Program-made: the position numbers and the translations under genes
In this document: one piece after another, positions 7,227-16,046 of the stretch
Layout of the letters: the number at the start of each line of letters is the position of its first letter
Position numbering within the stretch: the stretch's first letter is position 1
The notes under the pieces: generated by a model
What the model saw: the letters and a program-made list of their open reading frames with translations, nothing else
Told to the model about the DNA's origin: nothing
Databases searched by the model: none
Assembly: GCF_014202315.1 (NCBI RefSeq)
Contig: NZ_JACHGN010000005.1
Span: forward strand, 62,001-126,000
Length of the DNA: 64,000 bases
Reading direction: 5' to 3'
From: Thermocatellispora tengchongensis
GTDB taxonomy: Bacteria; Actinomycetota; Actinomycetes; Streptosporangiales; Streptosporangiaceae

Positions 7227-9046
7227 CACGTCTCGGCCGGGTGGCCGCAGTAGCCGCAGAACCGGTGCGCGGGACCGAGGCCCATGCCGCACTGCGTGCA
7301 GTACTTCTGCACCGATTTGCCCTTGGCGCCCTGCTGCCTGCCGACCACGGCCGGGACCACGACCCCCGACAGCCCCGGCGAGGAGTCGCCGTCGGAGGCG
7401 GCCATCACGGGCTGCGCGCCGGTGCCGGTGACGACCGGGTGGGCCCCGGTGCCGGACACGACGGGCTGCGGGCCGGTGCCGGACGGCGCCGGCTGGCCCG
7501 CGACCAGGATCGGCTCACCCTGCGGGCCGACCTGCGGCACGGGCGGGTAGCTGCGCGGGCGCCCGACGACGACGGTCGGGTCGGCGGTGTCGTCGCGCGG
7601 CGGCCGGGGAGCGGCGGCGAGGCTGTCGATCGGCACCCCCGCGGGCCGCGCGGCCCCGGCGGGCGGCGCGGACGACACGGATGACGCTGCCGGCGCCACC
7701 GGCGCCTGGTAGACGGCCTGGGCGGCCACGGGCTGGGGCACGGGCTGCTCGGGGGCGGGCCCGCCGCCCTCGTCGCCGTCGCCCGAGCCGCGCCGGCGCC
7801 ACAGCACCACCGCGCCCACCAGCACGATCAGCACCAGCACGCCCGCGCCGGCGAGGAACGGCCACAGCGGGACGCCCTCGTCGGAGGCCGGCGCGGCGGC
7901 GAGCTTGGCGTTGGCGTCCTCGGGGCCGCCGCGCTTCTCCTGGGCGGTCTTCAGGTGCTTGGCGGCGACGATGTGGCCGGGGTAGAGCTCCAGGACGCGC
8001 TGGAAGGCGGGCACGGCGTCACCGTAGTACTTGCTGTGGAAGCGGGTGAGCGCGACCTCGAAGGCCGAGTCGATCGGGCCGCGGCGCGGGGGCAGCTTGG
8101 CCTGGCCAAGCGCGGCCTGCACCTCGCGGACGCCGATCATCCGGGCTTCCTTGCCGCCGCCCACGAGGTAGCCGACGACCGCGCCGTCCTTGTCGCCGAT
8201 GACCGGCGCGCCCAGCAGGCCCTTGTCCACCAGCGCGCCCAGCTTGGCGGGCTCGTCCACCTTGCCCTCGGGGTCCTTGAACGGGCGCCCGCTCTCGCCG
8301 GCGCCGCCCGCGGCGAGGTGGCCGATGTCGATGGTGTGCTGGAGGTCGGCGGCGGGGCGGCCGACGAACCCGGCCACGGCGATCGGCGACTCCTTGTCGG
8401 GCACCTTGGGCGCCAGCGGGGCGGTGGGCAGGCCGGTGCCGCCGCCGTTCTGCTGGACCGGCCGGATCACGGCCGGGGCCTCGGGCCGGTCGCCGGTGTG
8501 CACGATCTCGGCCTTGAAGCCCTTGGAGTCGGCGGGCTGGATGTTGGGGAAGACCGTGATCTCGGTGGTGACGTCGATGATGCAGGTGCTGGTCTTGGAC
8601 TCGGTGTCGTAGCAGGCCTGGAGGTGGTGGTCCAGGACGTCGTTGTTCTCGACCCTGTGCTTTTCGTAGTCGTCGGGGATCGGCACCTTGTGGTGTTCGG
8701 CGAAGATCCTGTTGGCCGCGTAGATCTCGACCTTCTTGTCGGTCTTGACCACCTCGGTGGGCACGACGATCGTGCCCTCGGGGTTGACCACGAAGCCGGT
8801 GCCGACGCCGATCGGCACGTCGTAGGAACGCTCCACGTGCAGCAGCTCGCCGACGTGGTCCAGCAGGGTGATCTCGACGCGCGACTCGGCCTCGACCCGG
8901 ACGACCGCGGGGGTGACCAGGTCGGTGATGCCGCTGGGGTGCTGGTGGGCGAGCACGGGCGCCGACGCGCACACCAGCGCCGCCGCCGTCCCCCCAAGCA
9001 GCGCCGCCGTGCCCGATAAGCGCGTCCAGGCCGCGGAACGCCCCAT
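7226..9046 (-). CDS. membrane trypsin-fold pseudoprotease with C-terminal zinc ribbon
   Basis: 606 residues from the ATG at 9046 (GGGAGGAG upstream); an extension to 9253 would read through the promoter of the divergent gene. A signal anchor (about 8-33) is followed by an HtrA/trypsin-2-like domain (35-305): GTGFVVNPEGTIVVPTEVV matches the HtrA motif, but the catalytic His position carries Glu (about 98). The GNSGGP position reads GLLGAP (about 276-281), so the nucleophile is missing too. A TPR-like segment (GDAVPAFQRVLELYPGH), a TM helix, a long Pro/Ala linker and a terminal ribbon CTQCGMGLGPAHRFCGYCG follow. It is the first gene of the kinase operon. Confidence 0.75.
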   Translation of the reverse strand: MGRSAAWTRLSGTAALLGGTAAALVCASAPVLAHQHPSGITDLVTPAVVRVEAESRVEITLLDHVGELLHVERSYDVPIGVGTGFVVNPEGTIVVPTEVVKTDKKVEIYAANRIFAEHHKVPIPDDYEKHRVENNDVLDHHLQACYDTESKTSTCIIDVTTEITVFPNIQPADSKGFKAEIVHTGDRPEAPAVIRPVQQNGGGTGLPTAPLAPKVPDKESPIAVAGFVGRPAADLQHTIDIGHLAAGGAGESGRPFKDPEGKVDEPAKLGALVDKGLLGAPVIGDKDGAVVGYLVGGGKEARMIGVREVQAALGQAKLPPRRGPIDSAFEVALTRFHSKYYGDAVPAFQRVLELYPGHIVAAKHLKTAQEKRGGPEDANAKLAAAPASDEGVPLWPFLAGAGVLVLIVLVGAVVLWRRRGSGDGDEGGGPAPEQPVPQPVAAQAVYQAPVAPAASSVSSAPPAGAARPAGVPIDSLAAAPRPPRDDTADPTVVVGRPRSYPPVPQVGPQGEPILVAGQPAPSGTGPQPVVSGTGAHPVVTGTGAQPVMAASDGDSSPGLSGVVVPAVVGRQQGAKGKSVQKYCTQCGMGLGPAHRFCGYCGHPAET

Positions 9047-9115
9047 CCCCGGTCTCCTCCCGCTGTGCTGAGACAAGGGTCCCAATGACTCTGGAGAAGT
9101 CAATACGTTTAAACG

Positions 9116-9152
9116 TAGACAAGCGCTTGCTCGGCACGTACGCTGCCGCACG
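9116..9152 (+). promoter_or_regulatory. leaderless promoter of the hydantoinase operon
   Basis: TAGACA (9116-9121), a 17-bp spacer, then TACGCT (9139-9144). The predicted transcription start falls seven bases later at 9152, which is the G of the GTG start codon. No Shine-Dalgarno sequence is present, so the hyuA mRNA is probably leaderless. A palindromic operator occupies the spacer. Confidence 0.65.
9118..9131. promoter_or_regulatory. KstR2-like operator in the hydantoinase promoter
   Basis: The perfect 10-bp palindrome CAAGCGCTTG (9120-9129) lies between the -35 and -10 boxes and matches the published KstR2 consensus AnCAAGnnCTTGnT at all fixed positions but the first. A repressor bound here would block RNA polymerase. 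The same core occurs at 21149 and 22181. Confidence 0.6.
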
Positions 9153-11200
9153 TGGAGTACACGATCGGGATCGACGTGGGCGGCACTTTCACGGATGCCG
9201 TGCTCAGAGGCCCCTCGGGACCGGTCACCTCGACCAAGTGCTTGAGCACCCACAGTGACCCTGCGTCCGGAATCGTTACCGCAGTGTTAGCTGCCCTGCG
9301 CGACGCCGGGGTCGCCCCGGAGGCCGTCGGCCGGGTCGTGCACGCCACCACGTTGGCGACCAACGCGGTGCTGGAGCGGCGCGGCGAGCGGGTCGCGTAC
9401 GTCACCACCCGGGGCTTCCGGTCCACGATCCCCCTCGGCAGGTACGCCCGCGTCGAGGAGGACCGCTACGACCTGCGCTTCGACCCGCCCCCGCCCCCGG
9501 TCGCGGCGCAGGACTGCTTCGAGGTGCCCGAGCGGATCGGGCCGCGCGGCGAGGTGCTGCTCCCCCTCGACGAGGACGCCGTGCGCGAGGTGGCGGCCGA
9601 GATCGCCCGGCGCGGCATCACGTCGGTGGCGGTGTGCCTGCTGCACGCGTACGCCGACGGCGCCCACGAGCGCCGGGTGGCCGAGATCCTGGCGCGGGAG
9701 CTGCCCGGCGCGTCGATCGTGACCTCCTCGCAGGTGTGGCCGGAGATCCGGGAGTACGAGCGGGCCACCACCACGATCATGTCGGCGTACGTCGGCCCGG
9801 TCCTGGGCCGCTACCTGCGGGCCCTCCGCGAGCGCCTGGCGGCGATCGGCGTACGCGCGCCGGTGTACGTCATGGAGTCGGGCGGCGGCGTCATGTCCGC
9901 GGAGCTGGCCGCGCGCCGGGCCGTGGCGACCATCGAGTCCGGCCCCGCCGCGGGCGTGCTGGCCGCAGCGGCGACCGGCCGCCCCGACGTGATCTCCTTC
10001 GACATGGGCGGCACCACCGCCAAGACCTGCGTGATCAGGAACGGCCGCCCGGAGATCACCCGCGAGTTCCACGTGGGCGGCAAGGGCAGTTTCGGCGGGC
10101 GGCGCGCCGGCACCGGCGTGCCGATCAAGACGCCCGCCATCGACCTGGCCGAGGTCGGCGCGGGCGGCGGCAGCATCGCCTGGCTGGACGCCGCCGGCAC
10201 GCTGCGCGTCGGCCCGCGCTCGGCGGGCTCGGAGCCCGGCCCGGCCTGCTACGGCCTCGGCGGCGACCAGCCCACGGTGACCGACGCGAACCTGGTGCTC
10301 GGCTACCTGGCCCCGGGGGCGCTGGCCGGCGGCACGCTCCGGCTGCACCCCGAGCTCGCGGAGAAGGCGATCGACCGGCACCTGGCCGGGCCGCTCGGCG
10401 TCGGCCGGGCGGAGGCGGCGCACGCCGTCCACGAGATCGTCACCGCGTCGATGGCCTCGGCCGTGCACGTGGTGACCGTGCAGCGCGGCATCGACCCGCG
10501 CGGCTTCGCCCTGGTCGCCTTCGGCGGCGCGGGCCCGATGCACGCGGCCGGGGTCGCCGCGCGCTTCGGCATCGGCACGGTCGTGATCCCCGCCCACTGC
10601 GGCGTGGCGTCCGCGGCCGGCCTGCTGTCGGGCGCCCTGTCCACCGACCGGGTCCTGACCCGGCTCGGCGCCCCCGACCCCGAGGCCGTCTTCGCCCGGC
10701 TCGCCGAGGACGCCTGCCGCGACCTCGGCGTCACACCCGGCGACCCCGGCGTGACCGTCACCCGCACCGCCACCGTCCGCTTCACCGGCCAGTCGCACGA
10801 CCTCCCCGTCGCGTGGACGCCCGACCGGGACGAGCTGGCGGCCCGGTTCGAGGCGGAGTACGAGCGCGTGTACGGCATCCGCCAGACCGGCCCGATCGAG
10901 ATCGTCACCTACCACGCCAGGGTGACCCTCCCCCCGCCCGAGGCCGGCGAGGCCGGCGAGGCCGGCGCAGCCGTCCCGGCGGCCGGGAGCCCCGCGCCGG
11001 CGCCGGGGGCGCGCCGGGCGTACTTCCCGGAACGGGGCGGCTACACCGCCGTCCCGGTCCTGTCCCGCGCGCACCTGACCGCCGCCGGCGCCCCCGGCCC
11101 GCTGATCATCGAGGAGGCCGGATCGACGATCGTGGTCCCGCCCGGCTGGCACGCCGCCCGCACCCCCGGCGACGCCGTGACCATCCGGACGGCGCCGTGA
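9152..11200 (+). CDS. hyuA: hydantoinase/oxoprolinase subunit A family protein
   Basis: 682 residues, normal for HyuA. This family includes ATP-dependent N-methylhydantoinase/5-oxoprolinase and acetone-carboxylase-type subunits. The N-terminal ATP-binding motif IGIDVGGTFTDAVL and the second actin-like motif VISFDMGGTTAKTCVI are typical, as is FGGAGPMHA. The GTG start coincides with the predicted transcription start (leaderless). The stop overlaps the hyuB GTG by 4 bp. A second CAAG-N2-CTTG palindrome (9235-9244) lies within codons 28-31. The true substrate cannot be told from sequence; the shared operator ties it to the catabolic genes at 17-23 kb. Confidence 0.9.
   Translation: MEYTIGIDVGGTFTDAVLRGPSGPVTSTKCLSTHSDPASGIVTAVLAALRDAGVAPEAVGRVVHATTLATNAVLERRGERVAYVTTRGFRSTIPLGRYARVEEDRYDLRFDPPPPPVAAQDCFEVPERIGPRGEVLLPLDEDAVREVAAEIARRGITSVAVCLLHAYADGAHERRVAEILARELPGASIVTSSQVWPEIREYERATTTIMSAYVGPVLGRYLRALRERLAAIGVRAPVYVMESGGGVMSAELAARRAVATIESGPAAGVLAAAATGRPDVISFDMGGTTAKTCVIRNGRPEITREFHVGGKGSFGGRRAGTGVPIKTPAIDLAEVGAGGGSIAWLDAAGTLRVGPRSAGSEPGPACYGLGGDQPTVTDANLVLGYLAPGALAGGTLRLHPELAEKAIDRHLAGPLGVGRAEAAHAVHEIVTASMASAVHVVTVQRGIDPRGFALVAFGGAGPMHAAGVAARFGIGTVVIPAHCGVASAAGLLSGALSTDRVLTRLGAPDPEAVFARLAEDACRDLGVTPGDPGVTVTRTATVRFTGQSHDLPVAWTPDRDELAARFEAEYERVYGIRQTGPIEIVTYHARVTLPPPEAGEAGEAGAAVPAAGSPAPAPGARRAYFPERGGYTAVPVLSRAHLTAAGAPGPLIIEEAGSTIVVPPGWHAARTPGDAVTIRTAP
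9233..9246. promoter_or_regulatory. second CAAG-N2-CTTG operator, inside hyuA
   Basis: CAAGTGCTTG (9235-9244) with flanking AC and AG matches the KstR2-type consensus at all fixed positions but the last. It lies 115 bp downstream of the promoter operator, which is compatible with DNA looping or a roadblock. It is also coding sequence, so chance is possible. Confidence 0.4.
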
Positions 11201-12894
11201 GCCAGGACGCCCTGACCGCCGAAGTGCTGCGCAACGCGCTCGTCGTGGCCGCCGAGGAGGCCAGCATCGTCGTGGTGCGCTCGGCGTACTCGACCTTCAT
11301 CGTGGAGGGCTCGGACGCGTCGGCGGCGCTGCTCGACGCCTCCGGCCGGCTGATCGCCCAGTCCATGGCCACCACGCTGATGAACAGCATGGCCCTCAAG
11401 GTCGCCCTGCCAGAGCTGCTGCGCGACATCCCCCTCGCGGCCATGCGCGACGGCGACGTCTACGCCCTCAACGACGCCTACCGCGGCGGCGTGCACACCA
11501 ACGACCTGCTCGTCTACCGGCCGGTGTTCCTCGGCGGCGCCCCGCGCTACTTCACCGCCACCATGATCCACGTCGCCGACCTGGGCGGCCTGTCGGCCGG
11601 GGGCATGGCCCCGCTGGCCACCGACATCTTCCTGGAGGGCCTGCAGCTCCCGCCCGTGCGCCTGGCCACCGCCGCCGGCCTCGAACCCGCCGTCGAGGCG
11701 ATCCTGCGCGCCAACAGCCGCACCCCGGACAAGGTCATGGGCGACGTACGTGCGCTGGTCGCGGGCACGGCCGTGGCGGCGGCCCGGCTGCGCACCCTGG
11801 CCGGGGAGTACGGCGAGACCGGCCTGGCCGCCGGGATCGAGGACTACCTGGACGACACCGAGGCCCGGACCCGCGCCGCCCTCGCCGAGCTGCCCCGGGG
11901 CCGGTACGCGGCGTCGTACCCGATCGACGACGACGGCATCCACCCCGGCGTCACCCACACCGTCGCGGTCGAGGTCGAGGTCGGTGACGGGCGGGCCGTG
12001 CTCGACTTCGCGGGCACCGGCCCGCAGGTGCCGGCCGCGATCAACTCCTCGGCGTCGCAGTCGCTGGCTGCGGCGGTGTTCGCGGTGCGCTGCTTCCTGG
12101 ACCCCACGATCCCGATGAACGACGGCTGCCTGCGCGCGATCGAGGTACGCCTCCCGTCCGGCTCGCTGCTCAACGCCCAGCCGCCCCACCCGTGCGGCGG
12201 CCGGTTCGTGCCGATCTACGCGGCCATGGAGGCGGTCTTCCAGGCCCTGTCGGACGCGATGCCCGACCGCGCCATCGCGGCCAGCGGCATCCTGCAGCCG
12301 TTCAGCATCGCCGCGGTCGGCGCGCCGTACTGGATCCACCTGTCCTACGACTTCGGCGGGGTGGGCGCCCGCCAGGGCAAGGACGGCCCCGACGCCACCG
12401 GCGTGCACTTCGGGGTCGGCCGCAACTCCATCCCGCAGGCCGAGCCGGTCGAGTCGCGCTGCCCCCTCGTGGTCGAGTCGGTCGAGACGATCCCCGACTC
12501 CGGCGGCCCCGGCCGCCACCGCGGCGGCCTCGGCTCCCGCACCGTGATCCGCTTCCTCGCCGCCGCACACGTGACCACCCGCGGCGACCGCCTCCGCACT
12601 CCCCCACCGGGCCGCTCCGGCGGCCTGCCGGGCCGCACCGGAGGTTTCCGCAAACGCCACCGCGACGGCACCGTGGAACGCCTGCCCGCCAAATCGAACA
12701 ACGTCCGCTTCGAGGCGGGCGAGGCGTTCATCATCGAGACCACGGGCGGAGGCGGCATCGGCGACCCGCGCACCCGCCCCCTGCCCGCCGTCGAGAGGGA
12801 CCTCGCCACCGGCGCGATCACCCCCGAAGCCGCGGCCACGGACTACGGAGTGACCGTCAACCCGGACGGCACCCTCACCAGATGCTTCAGGTGA
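11197..12894 (+). CDS. hyuB: hydantoinase subunit B family protein
   Basis: 565 residues from the GTG at 11197, which overlaps the hyuA TGA. HyuB-family features include LTAEVLRNALVVAAEEASIV at the N-terminus, the metal-site segment YALNDAYRGGVHTNDLLVYRP, and the glycine-rich C-terminus TTGGGGIGDPRTRP. HyuA and HyuB form the complex that uses ATP to open cyclic amides or, in relatives, to carboxylate ketones. The 3' end overlaps the convergent Uma2 gene by 8 bp. Confidence 0.9.
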   Translation: MSQDALTAEVLRNALVVAAEEASIVVVRSAYSTFIVEGSDASAALLDASGRLIAQSMATTLMNSMALKVALPELLRDIPLAAMRDGDVYALNDAYRGGVHTNDLLVYRPVFLGGAPRYFTATMIHVADLGGLSAGGMAPLATDIFLEGLQLPPVRLATAAGLEPAVEAILRANSRTPDKVMGDVRALVAGTAVAAARLRTLAGEYGETGLAAGIEDYLDDTEARTRAALAELPRGRYAASYPIDDDGIHPGVTHTVAVEVEVGDGRAVLDFAGTGPQVPAAINSSASQSLAAAVFAVRCFLDPTIPMNDGCLRAIEVRLPSGSLLNAQPPHPCGGRFVPIYAAMEAVFQALSDAMPDRAIAASGILQPFSIAAVGAPYWIHLSYDFGGVGARQGKDGPDATGVHFGVGRNSIPQAEPVESRCPLVVESVETIPDSGGPGRHRGGLGSRTVIRFLAAAHVTTRGDRLRTPPPGRSGGLPGRTGGFRKRHRDGTVERLPAKSNNVRFEAGEAFIIETTGGGGIGDPRTRPLPAVERDLATGAITPEAAATDYGVTVNPDGTLTRCFR

Positions 12895-13435
12895 GGTCGG
12901 CGGGATCGAAGCTCACCGGGAACGGCCGGACCAGCTCGGCGACCTTGCCGCCCTCGTAGCACACCGGCGGCGTGTACTCCCCGTCTTCGAGTTCGTACAC
13001 GTAGAGGCTGTGACCCTCGGTCAGCTCAAGCCGCCAATAGAGCGGAATGCCGGCAGCGGCGTAGGCACCGACCTTCAGGATGCGGTCACGCGCCTTGGTG
13101 GAGGGGCTCACGATCTCGACCGCCAGATGGAGGTCCGCGGGCTTGAACATCAGCTCGGTCGCCGACGTGGCCTCGGTGGGAACCACGACTACGTCAGGGA
13201 TGTAGAAGTCGCGTTGACTGACGGCCAGGTTGACGTCAGGCAGCGCTTCCAGCTCAGGCGGTGCCGCGTCGTCGAGGACCCGTAGGAGGCGTGCCAGCGC
13301 ACGCTGGCGGATGGGCGTGGGGGAAGGGCTCACCAGGAGGCTCCCGTTGGCGAGTTCGTAGCGGTTCCCGTCGTCGGGGAACTCCAGCAGGTCGGTCACG
13401 GTGTACGGCGGCCTGCCGGGGAGATGAAGCGACAT
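12887..13435 (-). CDS. Uma2 family (DUF820) restriction-endonuclease-fold protein
   Basis: 182 residues from the ATG at 13435, chosen because AGGGAG lies eight bases upstream and because family members start just before the PYTVTDLLEFPDDGNRYEL motif; in-frame starts exist at 13480 and 13522. The PD-(D/E)XK core is visible as FYIPDVVVV and LAVEIVSPSTKARDRILKVG. Such proteins are abundant in actinomycetes and their biological role is largely unknown. It stands alone between the hydantoinase and B12 genes. The 130 bp upstream to the cbiZ stop holds no gene. Confidence 0.88.
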   Translation of the reverse strand: MSLHLPGRPPYTVTDLLEFPDDGNRYELANGSLLVSPSPTPIRQRALARLLRVLDDAAPPELEALPDVNLAVSQRDFYIPDVVVVPTEATSATELMFKPADLHLAVEIVSPSTKARDRILKVGAYAAAGIPLYWRLELTEGHSLYVYELEDGEYTPPVCYEGGKVAELVRPFPVSFDPADLT

Positions 13436-13564
13436 GCCGCCCGCTCCCTGGTCCGGCTCGCTCTGCGGCTCGATCGCCATGCTCGTCACCCGTTCATTGT
13501 CGTGGTGCTCGCCCTCACGCACATGCTACTTGGCGAAATTCCCTCACTTAAAGTAGTCGAACCC

Positions 13565-14215
13565 TCACTCGGCGGCGGCGAGGGAGTGCCAGGCGGCGGC
13601 GCCCTCGGCGACCGCCTGGTGGACGGCGCGGGCCAGGCGGGCGCCCCAGGTCGAGCGGGGGCCGCCGAAGGGTTCCCGCGGGCCTTCGGTGCGGACGGCG
13701 ACGCAGATGGCGTCGGAGGCGGTGCCGGTGCCGGGGTGGCCAGCTTCGAGCAGGGCCTGGGTCTTGGCCTCGGTGGCGGTCATGACCGTGTTGACCAGGG
13801 CGGCGTCGGTCATGGCGACCGGGACGGCGGCGATGATGTTGATCGTGCCCACCCGGATGGGCGCGAGTTCCGGGTCTTCGGCGCCCTCGGGGGACGCGGC
13901 CCAGGTGGGGACGCGGAGGCCGACCGTGGCGACCACCTCTACGCCGCCGTCCTCGCCCCTGGCGTAGTGGTCGGCCTTGGCGGCGGTCATCATGCCGACG
14001 CCGGCGCCGTGGGCCGGGCCGAGGGCGGCCAGGTGGTCGGCGGGGTCCATGCGGGAGTAGCCCGCGATCACCTGGGCGTTGAGCACCCAGGTCCGCTCGC
14101 CGATGCCGCCGCCCAGGACGGCCGAGGAGATCATGCGCCAGCCGGGGCCGCACTCCCACAGCAGCGACGCCAGGCGGGCGCCGTCCTCGTCGCGGTGGCT
14201 CACCGTGAGTTTCAC
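13565..14215 (-). CDS. cbiZ: adenosylcobinamide amidohydrolase (CbiZ)
   Basis: 216 residues. Typical CbiZ signatures are WVLNAQVIAGYSRMDPADHL, INIIAAVPVAMTDAALVN, TEAKTQALLEAG and GTASDAICVA. CbiZ removes the aminopropanol arm of adenosylcobinamide, or of adenosylpseudocobalamin in bacterial CbiZ, to give adenosylcobyric acid for remodelling into the cell's own cobamide. It is the last gene of the BtuFCD-type operon below a cobalamin riboswitch, which strongly supports the call. The GTG start at 14215 overlaps the TGA of the ATPase gene by 4 bp. Confidence 0.9.
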   Translation of the reverse strand: MKLTVSHRDEDGARLASLLWECGPGWRMISSAVLGGGIGERTWVLNAQVIAGYSRMDPADHLAALGPAHGAGVGMMTAAKADHYARGEDGGVEVVATVGLRVPTWAASPEGAEDPELAPIRVGTINIIAAVPVAMTDAALVNTVMTATEAKTQALLEAGHPGTGTASDAICVAVRTEGPREPFGGPRSTWGARLARAVHQAVAEGAAAWHSLAAAE

Positions 14216-14991
14216 CGGGCTCCTCTCACCAGGTGGACCTGGGGACTGCCGTCGGGGCCCGGCTCGACCTTGACCTCGGCGCCGAAGTGGCCGGAGATCA
14301 GGTGCTCGGTGAGCACCTCGGCCGGGGCGCCGGAGGCCGCGGCCCGGCCGCCGGAGAGGAGCATCATCGCATCGGCGTACTGGGCGGCGAGGTTGAGATC
14401 GTGCAACGTGGCGATCACGGTGAGGCCGTCGGCGCGGCGCAGGCGGTCCACGAGCTCCAGCACCTGCTGCTGGTGGCCCAGGTCGAGGGCGGTGGTGGGC
14501 TCGTCGAGCAGGAGCACGGGCGCCTGCTGCGCCAGGGCGCGGGCGAGCACGACGCGCTGGCGCTCCCCGCCCGACAGCCGGGCCAGCGGGCGCGCGGCGA
14601 GCGGGGTCAGGTCGAGGCGGTCCAGGACGCCCGCGGTGACCTCGCGGTCGTGCCGGCTCTCGCGGCCGAAGTAGGAGATGTACGGCGTGCGTCCCAGCAG
14701 CGCGTAGTCGAAGACCGACATGTCGGGCGGCAGGGCGGGGGTCTGCGGCGCGTACGCCACCAGCCGGGCCCGCCGGCGCGGGGGCAGGGCGCCCGCGTCC
14801 TCTCCGTCGATCAGCACCCGGCCCTCCACGGGCAGCAGGCCGGCCAGGGCGCGCAGCAGCGTGGACTTGCCCGCCCCGTTGGGGCCGATGACGGCCAGCC
14901 AGCCGCCGGCCGGGGCGTCCAGATCCACCCCGGACAGGACCTCGCGGCCGTCTAGGGCGACGGTCAGGCTCCGGGCGCGCACCTCGGTCAT
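14212..14991 (-). CDS. cobalamin/cobinamide ABC importer ATPase (BtuD-like)
   Basis: 259 residues from the ATG at 14991, which overlaps the permease stop. It has Walker A GPNGAGKST, Q-loop APQTPALPPDMS, signature LSGGERQRVVLARAL, Walker B VLLLDEPTTALDLG and the switch His in ATLHDLN. The protein belongs to the FecE/BtuD group of type II importers. The riboswitch and cbiZ point to corrinoid substrates rather than siderophores. It is cytosolic and membrane-associated through the permease. Confidence 0.88.
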   Translation of the reverse strand: MTEVRARSLTVALDGREVLSGVDLDAPAGGWLAVIGPNGAGKSTLLRALAGLLPVEGRVLIDGEDAGALPPRRRARLVAYAPQTPALPPDMSVFDYALLGRTPYISYFGRESRHDREVTAGVLDRLDLTPLAARPLARLSGGERQRVVLARALAQQAPVLLLDEPTTALDLGHQQQVLELVDRLRRADGLTVIATLHDLNLAAQYADAMMLLSGGRAAASGAPAEVLTEHLISGHFGAEVKVEPGPDGSPQVHLVRGAR

Positions 14992-16046
14992 GTGGCGGTC
15001 CCGCGGGTCACACGCAGCACGAAGACGAAGAACGGGGCGCCGACGAAGGCGGTGACGACCCCGATGGGCAGCTCGGCCGGGGCGAGCACCGTACGGGCGA
15101 CCGCGTCGGCGAGCACCAGGAACGCGCCGCCGCCGATCAGCGACAGCGGCAGCACGATCCGGTACGAGCCGCCCGCCAGCCGCCGCACGACGTGCGGCAC
15201 GACGATGCCCACGAACGCGATCAGCCCGCTGACCGCGACCGCCGCGGCCGTGGCCAGGCTGGCGGCCAGCAGCACCGCCAGGCGCACCCGCGCCGCCCGC
15301 ACGCCCAGGCTGACCGCCTCGTCGTCGCCCACCGACAGCACGTCGAGCATCCGGCCGTGCAGCAGCATCACCACCGCGGCCAGGGCGGCGTACGGGGCGG
15401 CCAGGCGCAGTTCGCCCCAGCCGCCGCCGACGTCGCCCAGGATCCAGGCGTAGATCCGCTGCAGCTCCTCGACCCCGAGCTGCTGCACGAAGGTCTGGAT
15501 CGCGGTCAGGAACGAGGTGACCGCGACCCCGGCCAGCACGAGGGTGGCGGTGCCTCCGCCGGTGCGCGAGGCCGTGGCGCCCAGCGCGTACGCCATCAGC
15601 ACCCCGCCGACCGCCCCCGCGAACGCCGCCACCGGCACCGCCGCCGACCCCGCGTCGCCGCCGACCAGGACGATCACCACGGTGACGGTGAGCCCGGCCC
15701 CGGCGGCGGCCCCGAGCAGGTAGGGGTCGGCGAGCGGGTTGCGGAACACACCCTGGTACCCGGCGCCCGCCACCGCGAGCAGGCCGCCCACGACCGCGGC
15801 GAGGAGCACGCGGGGCAGGCGCAGCTCCCACAGCAGGTTGCGCTCCACCGGCGTGAGCCCGCTGTCGGCCGACACCAGCGGCAGCCAGTCGGCGGCCTGG
15901 AGCAGCACCTCCCCGGGGCCGATGCCGGCCGCGCCCACCAGCAGCCCGGCCAGCAGAGCGGCGGCCAGCAGCGCCGCCGCGGCCGAGATCCACAGGGCGC
16001 GCGTACGCAGGCCGCCGGCGGGGGGCGCGAGGGTACCGGTGGTCAC
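14988..16046 (-). CDS. FecCD/BtuC-type ABC permease for corrinoids
   Basis: 352 residues from the GTG at 16046 (4-bp overlap with the binding-protein stop). About ten hydrophobic segments are seen. FecCD family markers are LRLPRVLLAAVVGGLLAVAG and GVFRNPLADPYLLG near the N-terminus, and GLIAFVGIVVPHVVRRLAGG and LPIGVVTAFVGAPFFVFVL near the C-terminus. It would form the homodimeric channel with the ATPase encoded next. Confidence 0.88.
   Translation of the reverse strand: MTTGTLAPPAGGLRTRALWISAAAALLAAALLAGLLVGAAGIGPGEVLLQAADWLPLVSADSGLTPVERNLLWELRLPRVLLAAVVGGLLAVAGAGYQGVFRNPLADPYLLGAAAGAGLTVTVVIVLVGGDAGSAAVPVAAFAGAVGGVLMAYALGATASRTGGGTATLVLAGVAVTSFLTAIQTFVQQLGVEELQRIYAWILGDVGGGWGELRLAAPYAALAAVVMLLHGRMLDVLSVGDDEAVSLGVRAARVRLAVLLAASLATAAAVAVSGLIAFVGIVVPHVVRRLAGGSYRIVLPLSLIGGGAFLVLADAVARTVLAPAELPIGVVTAFVGAPFFVFVLRVTRGTAT

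Noticed and set aside
9634-11196. In-frame upstream extension of the hyuB ORF
   Set aside because: The extension is Arg/Pro-rich sequence in another frame of hyuA; the GTG at 11197 with the 4-bp overlap is the natural start.
13436-13522. Longer N-terminus of the Uma2 protein (start 13522 or 13480)
   Set aside because: The extra residues precede the normal family start and lack a ribosome site; AGGGAG supports 13435.
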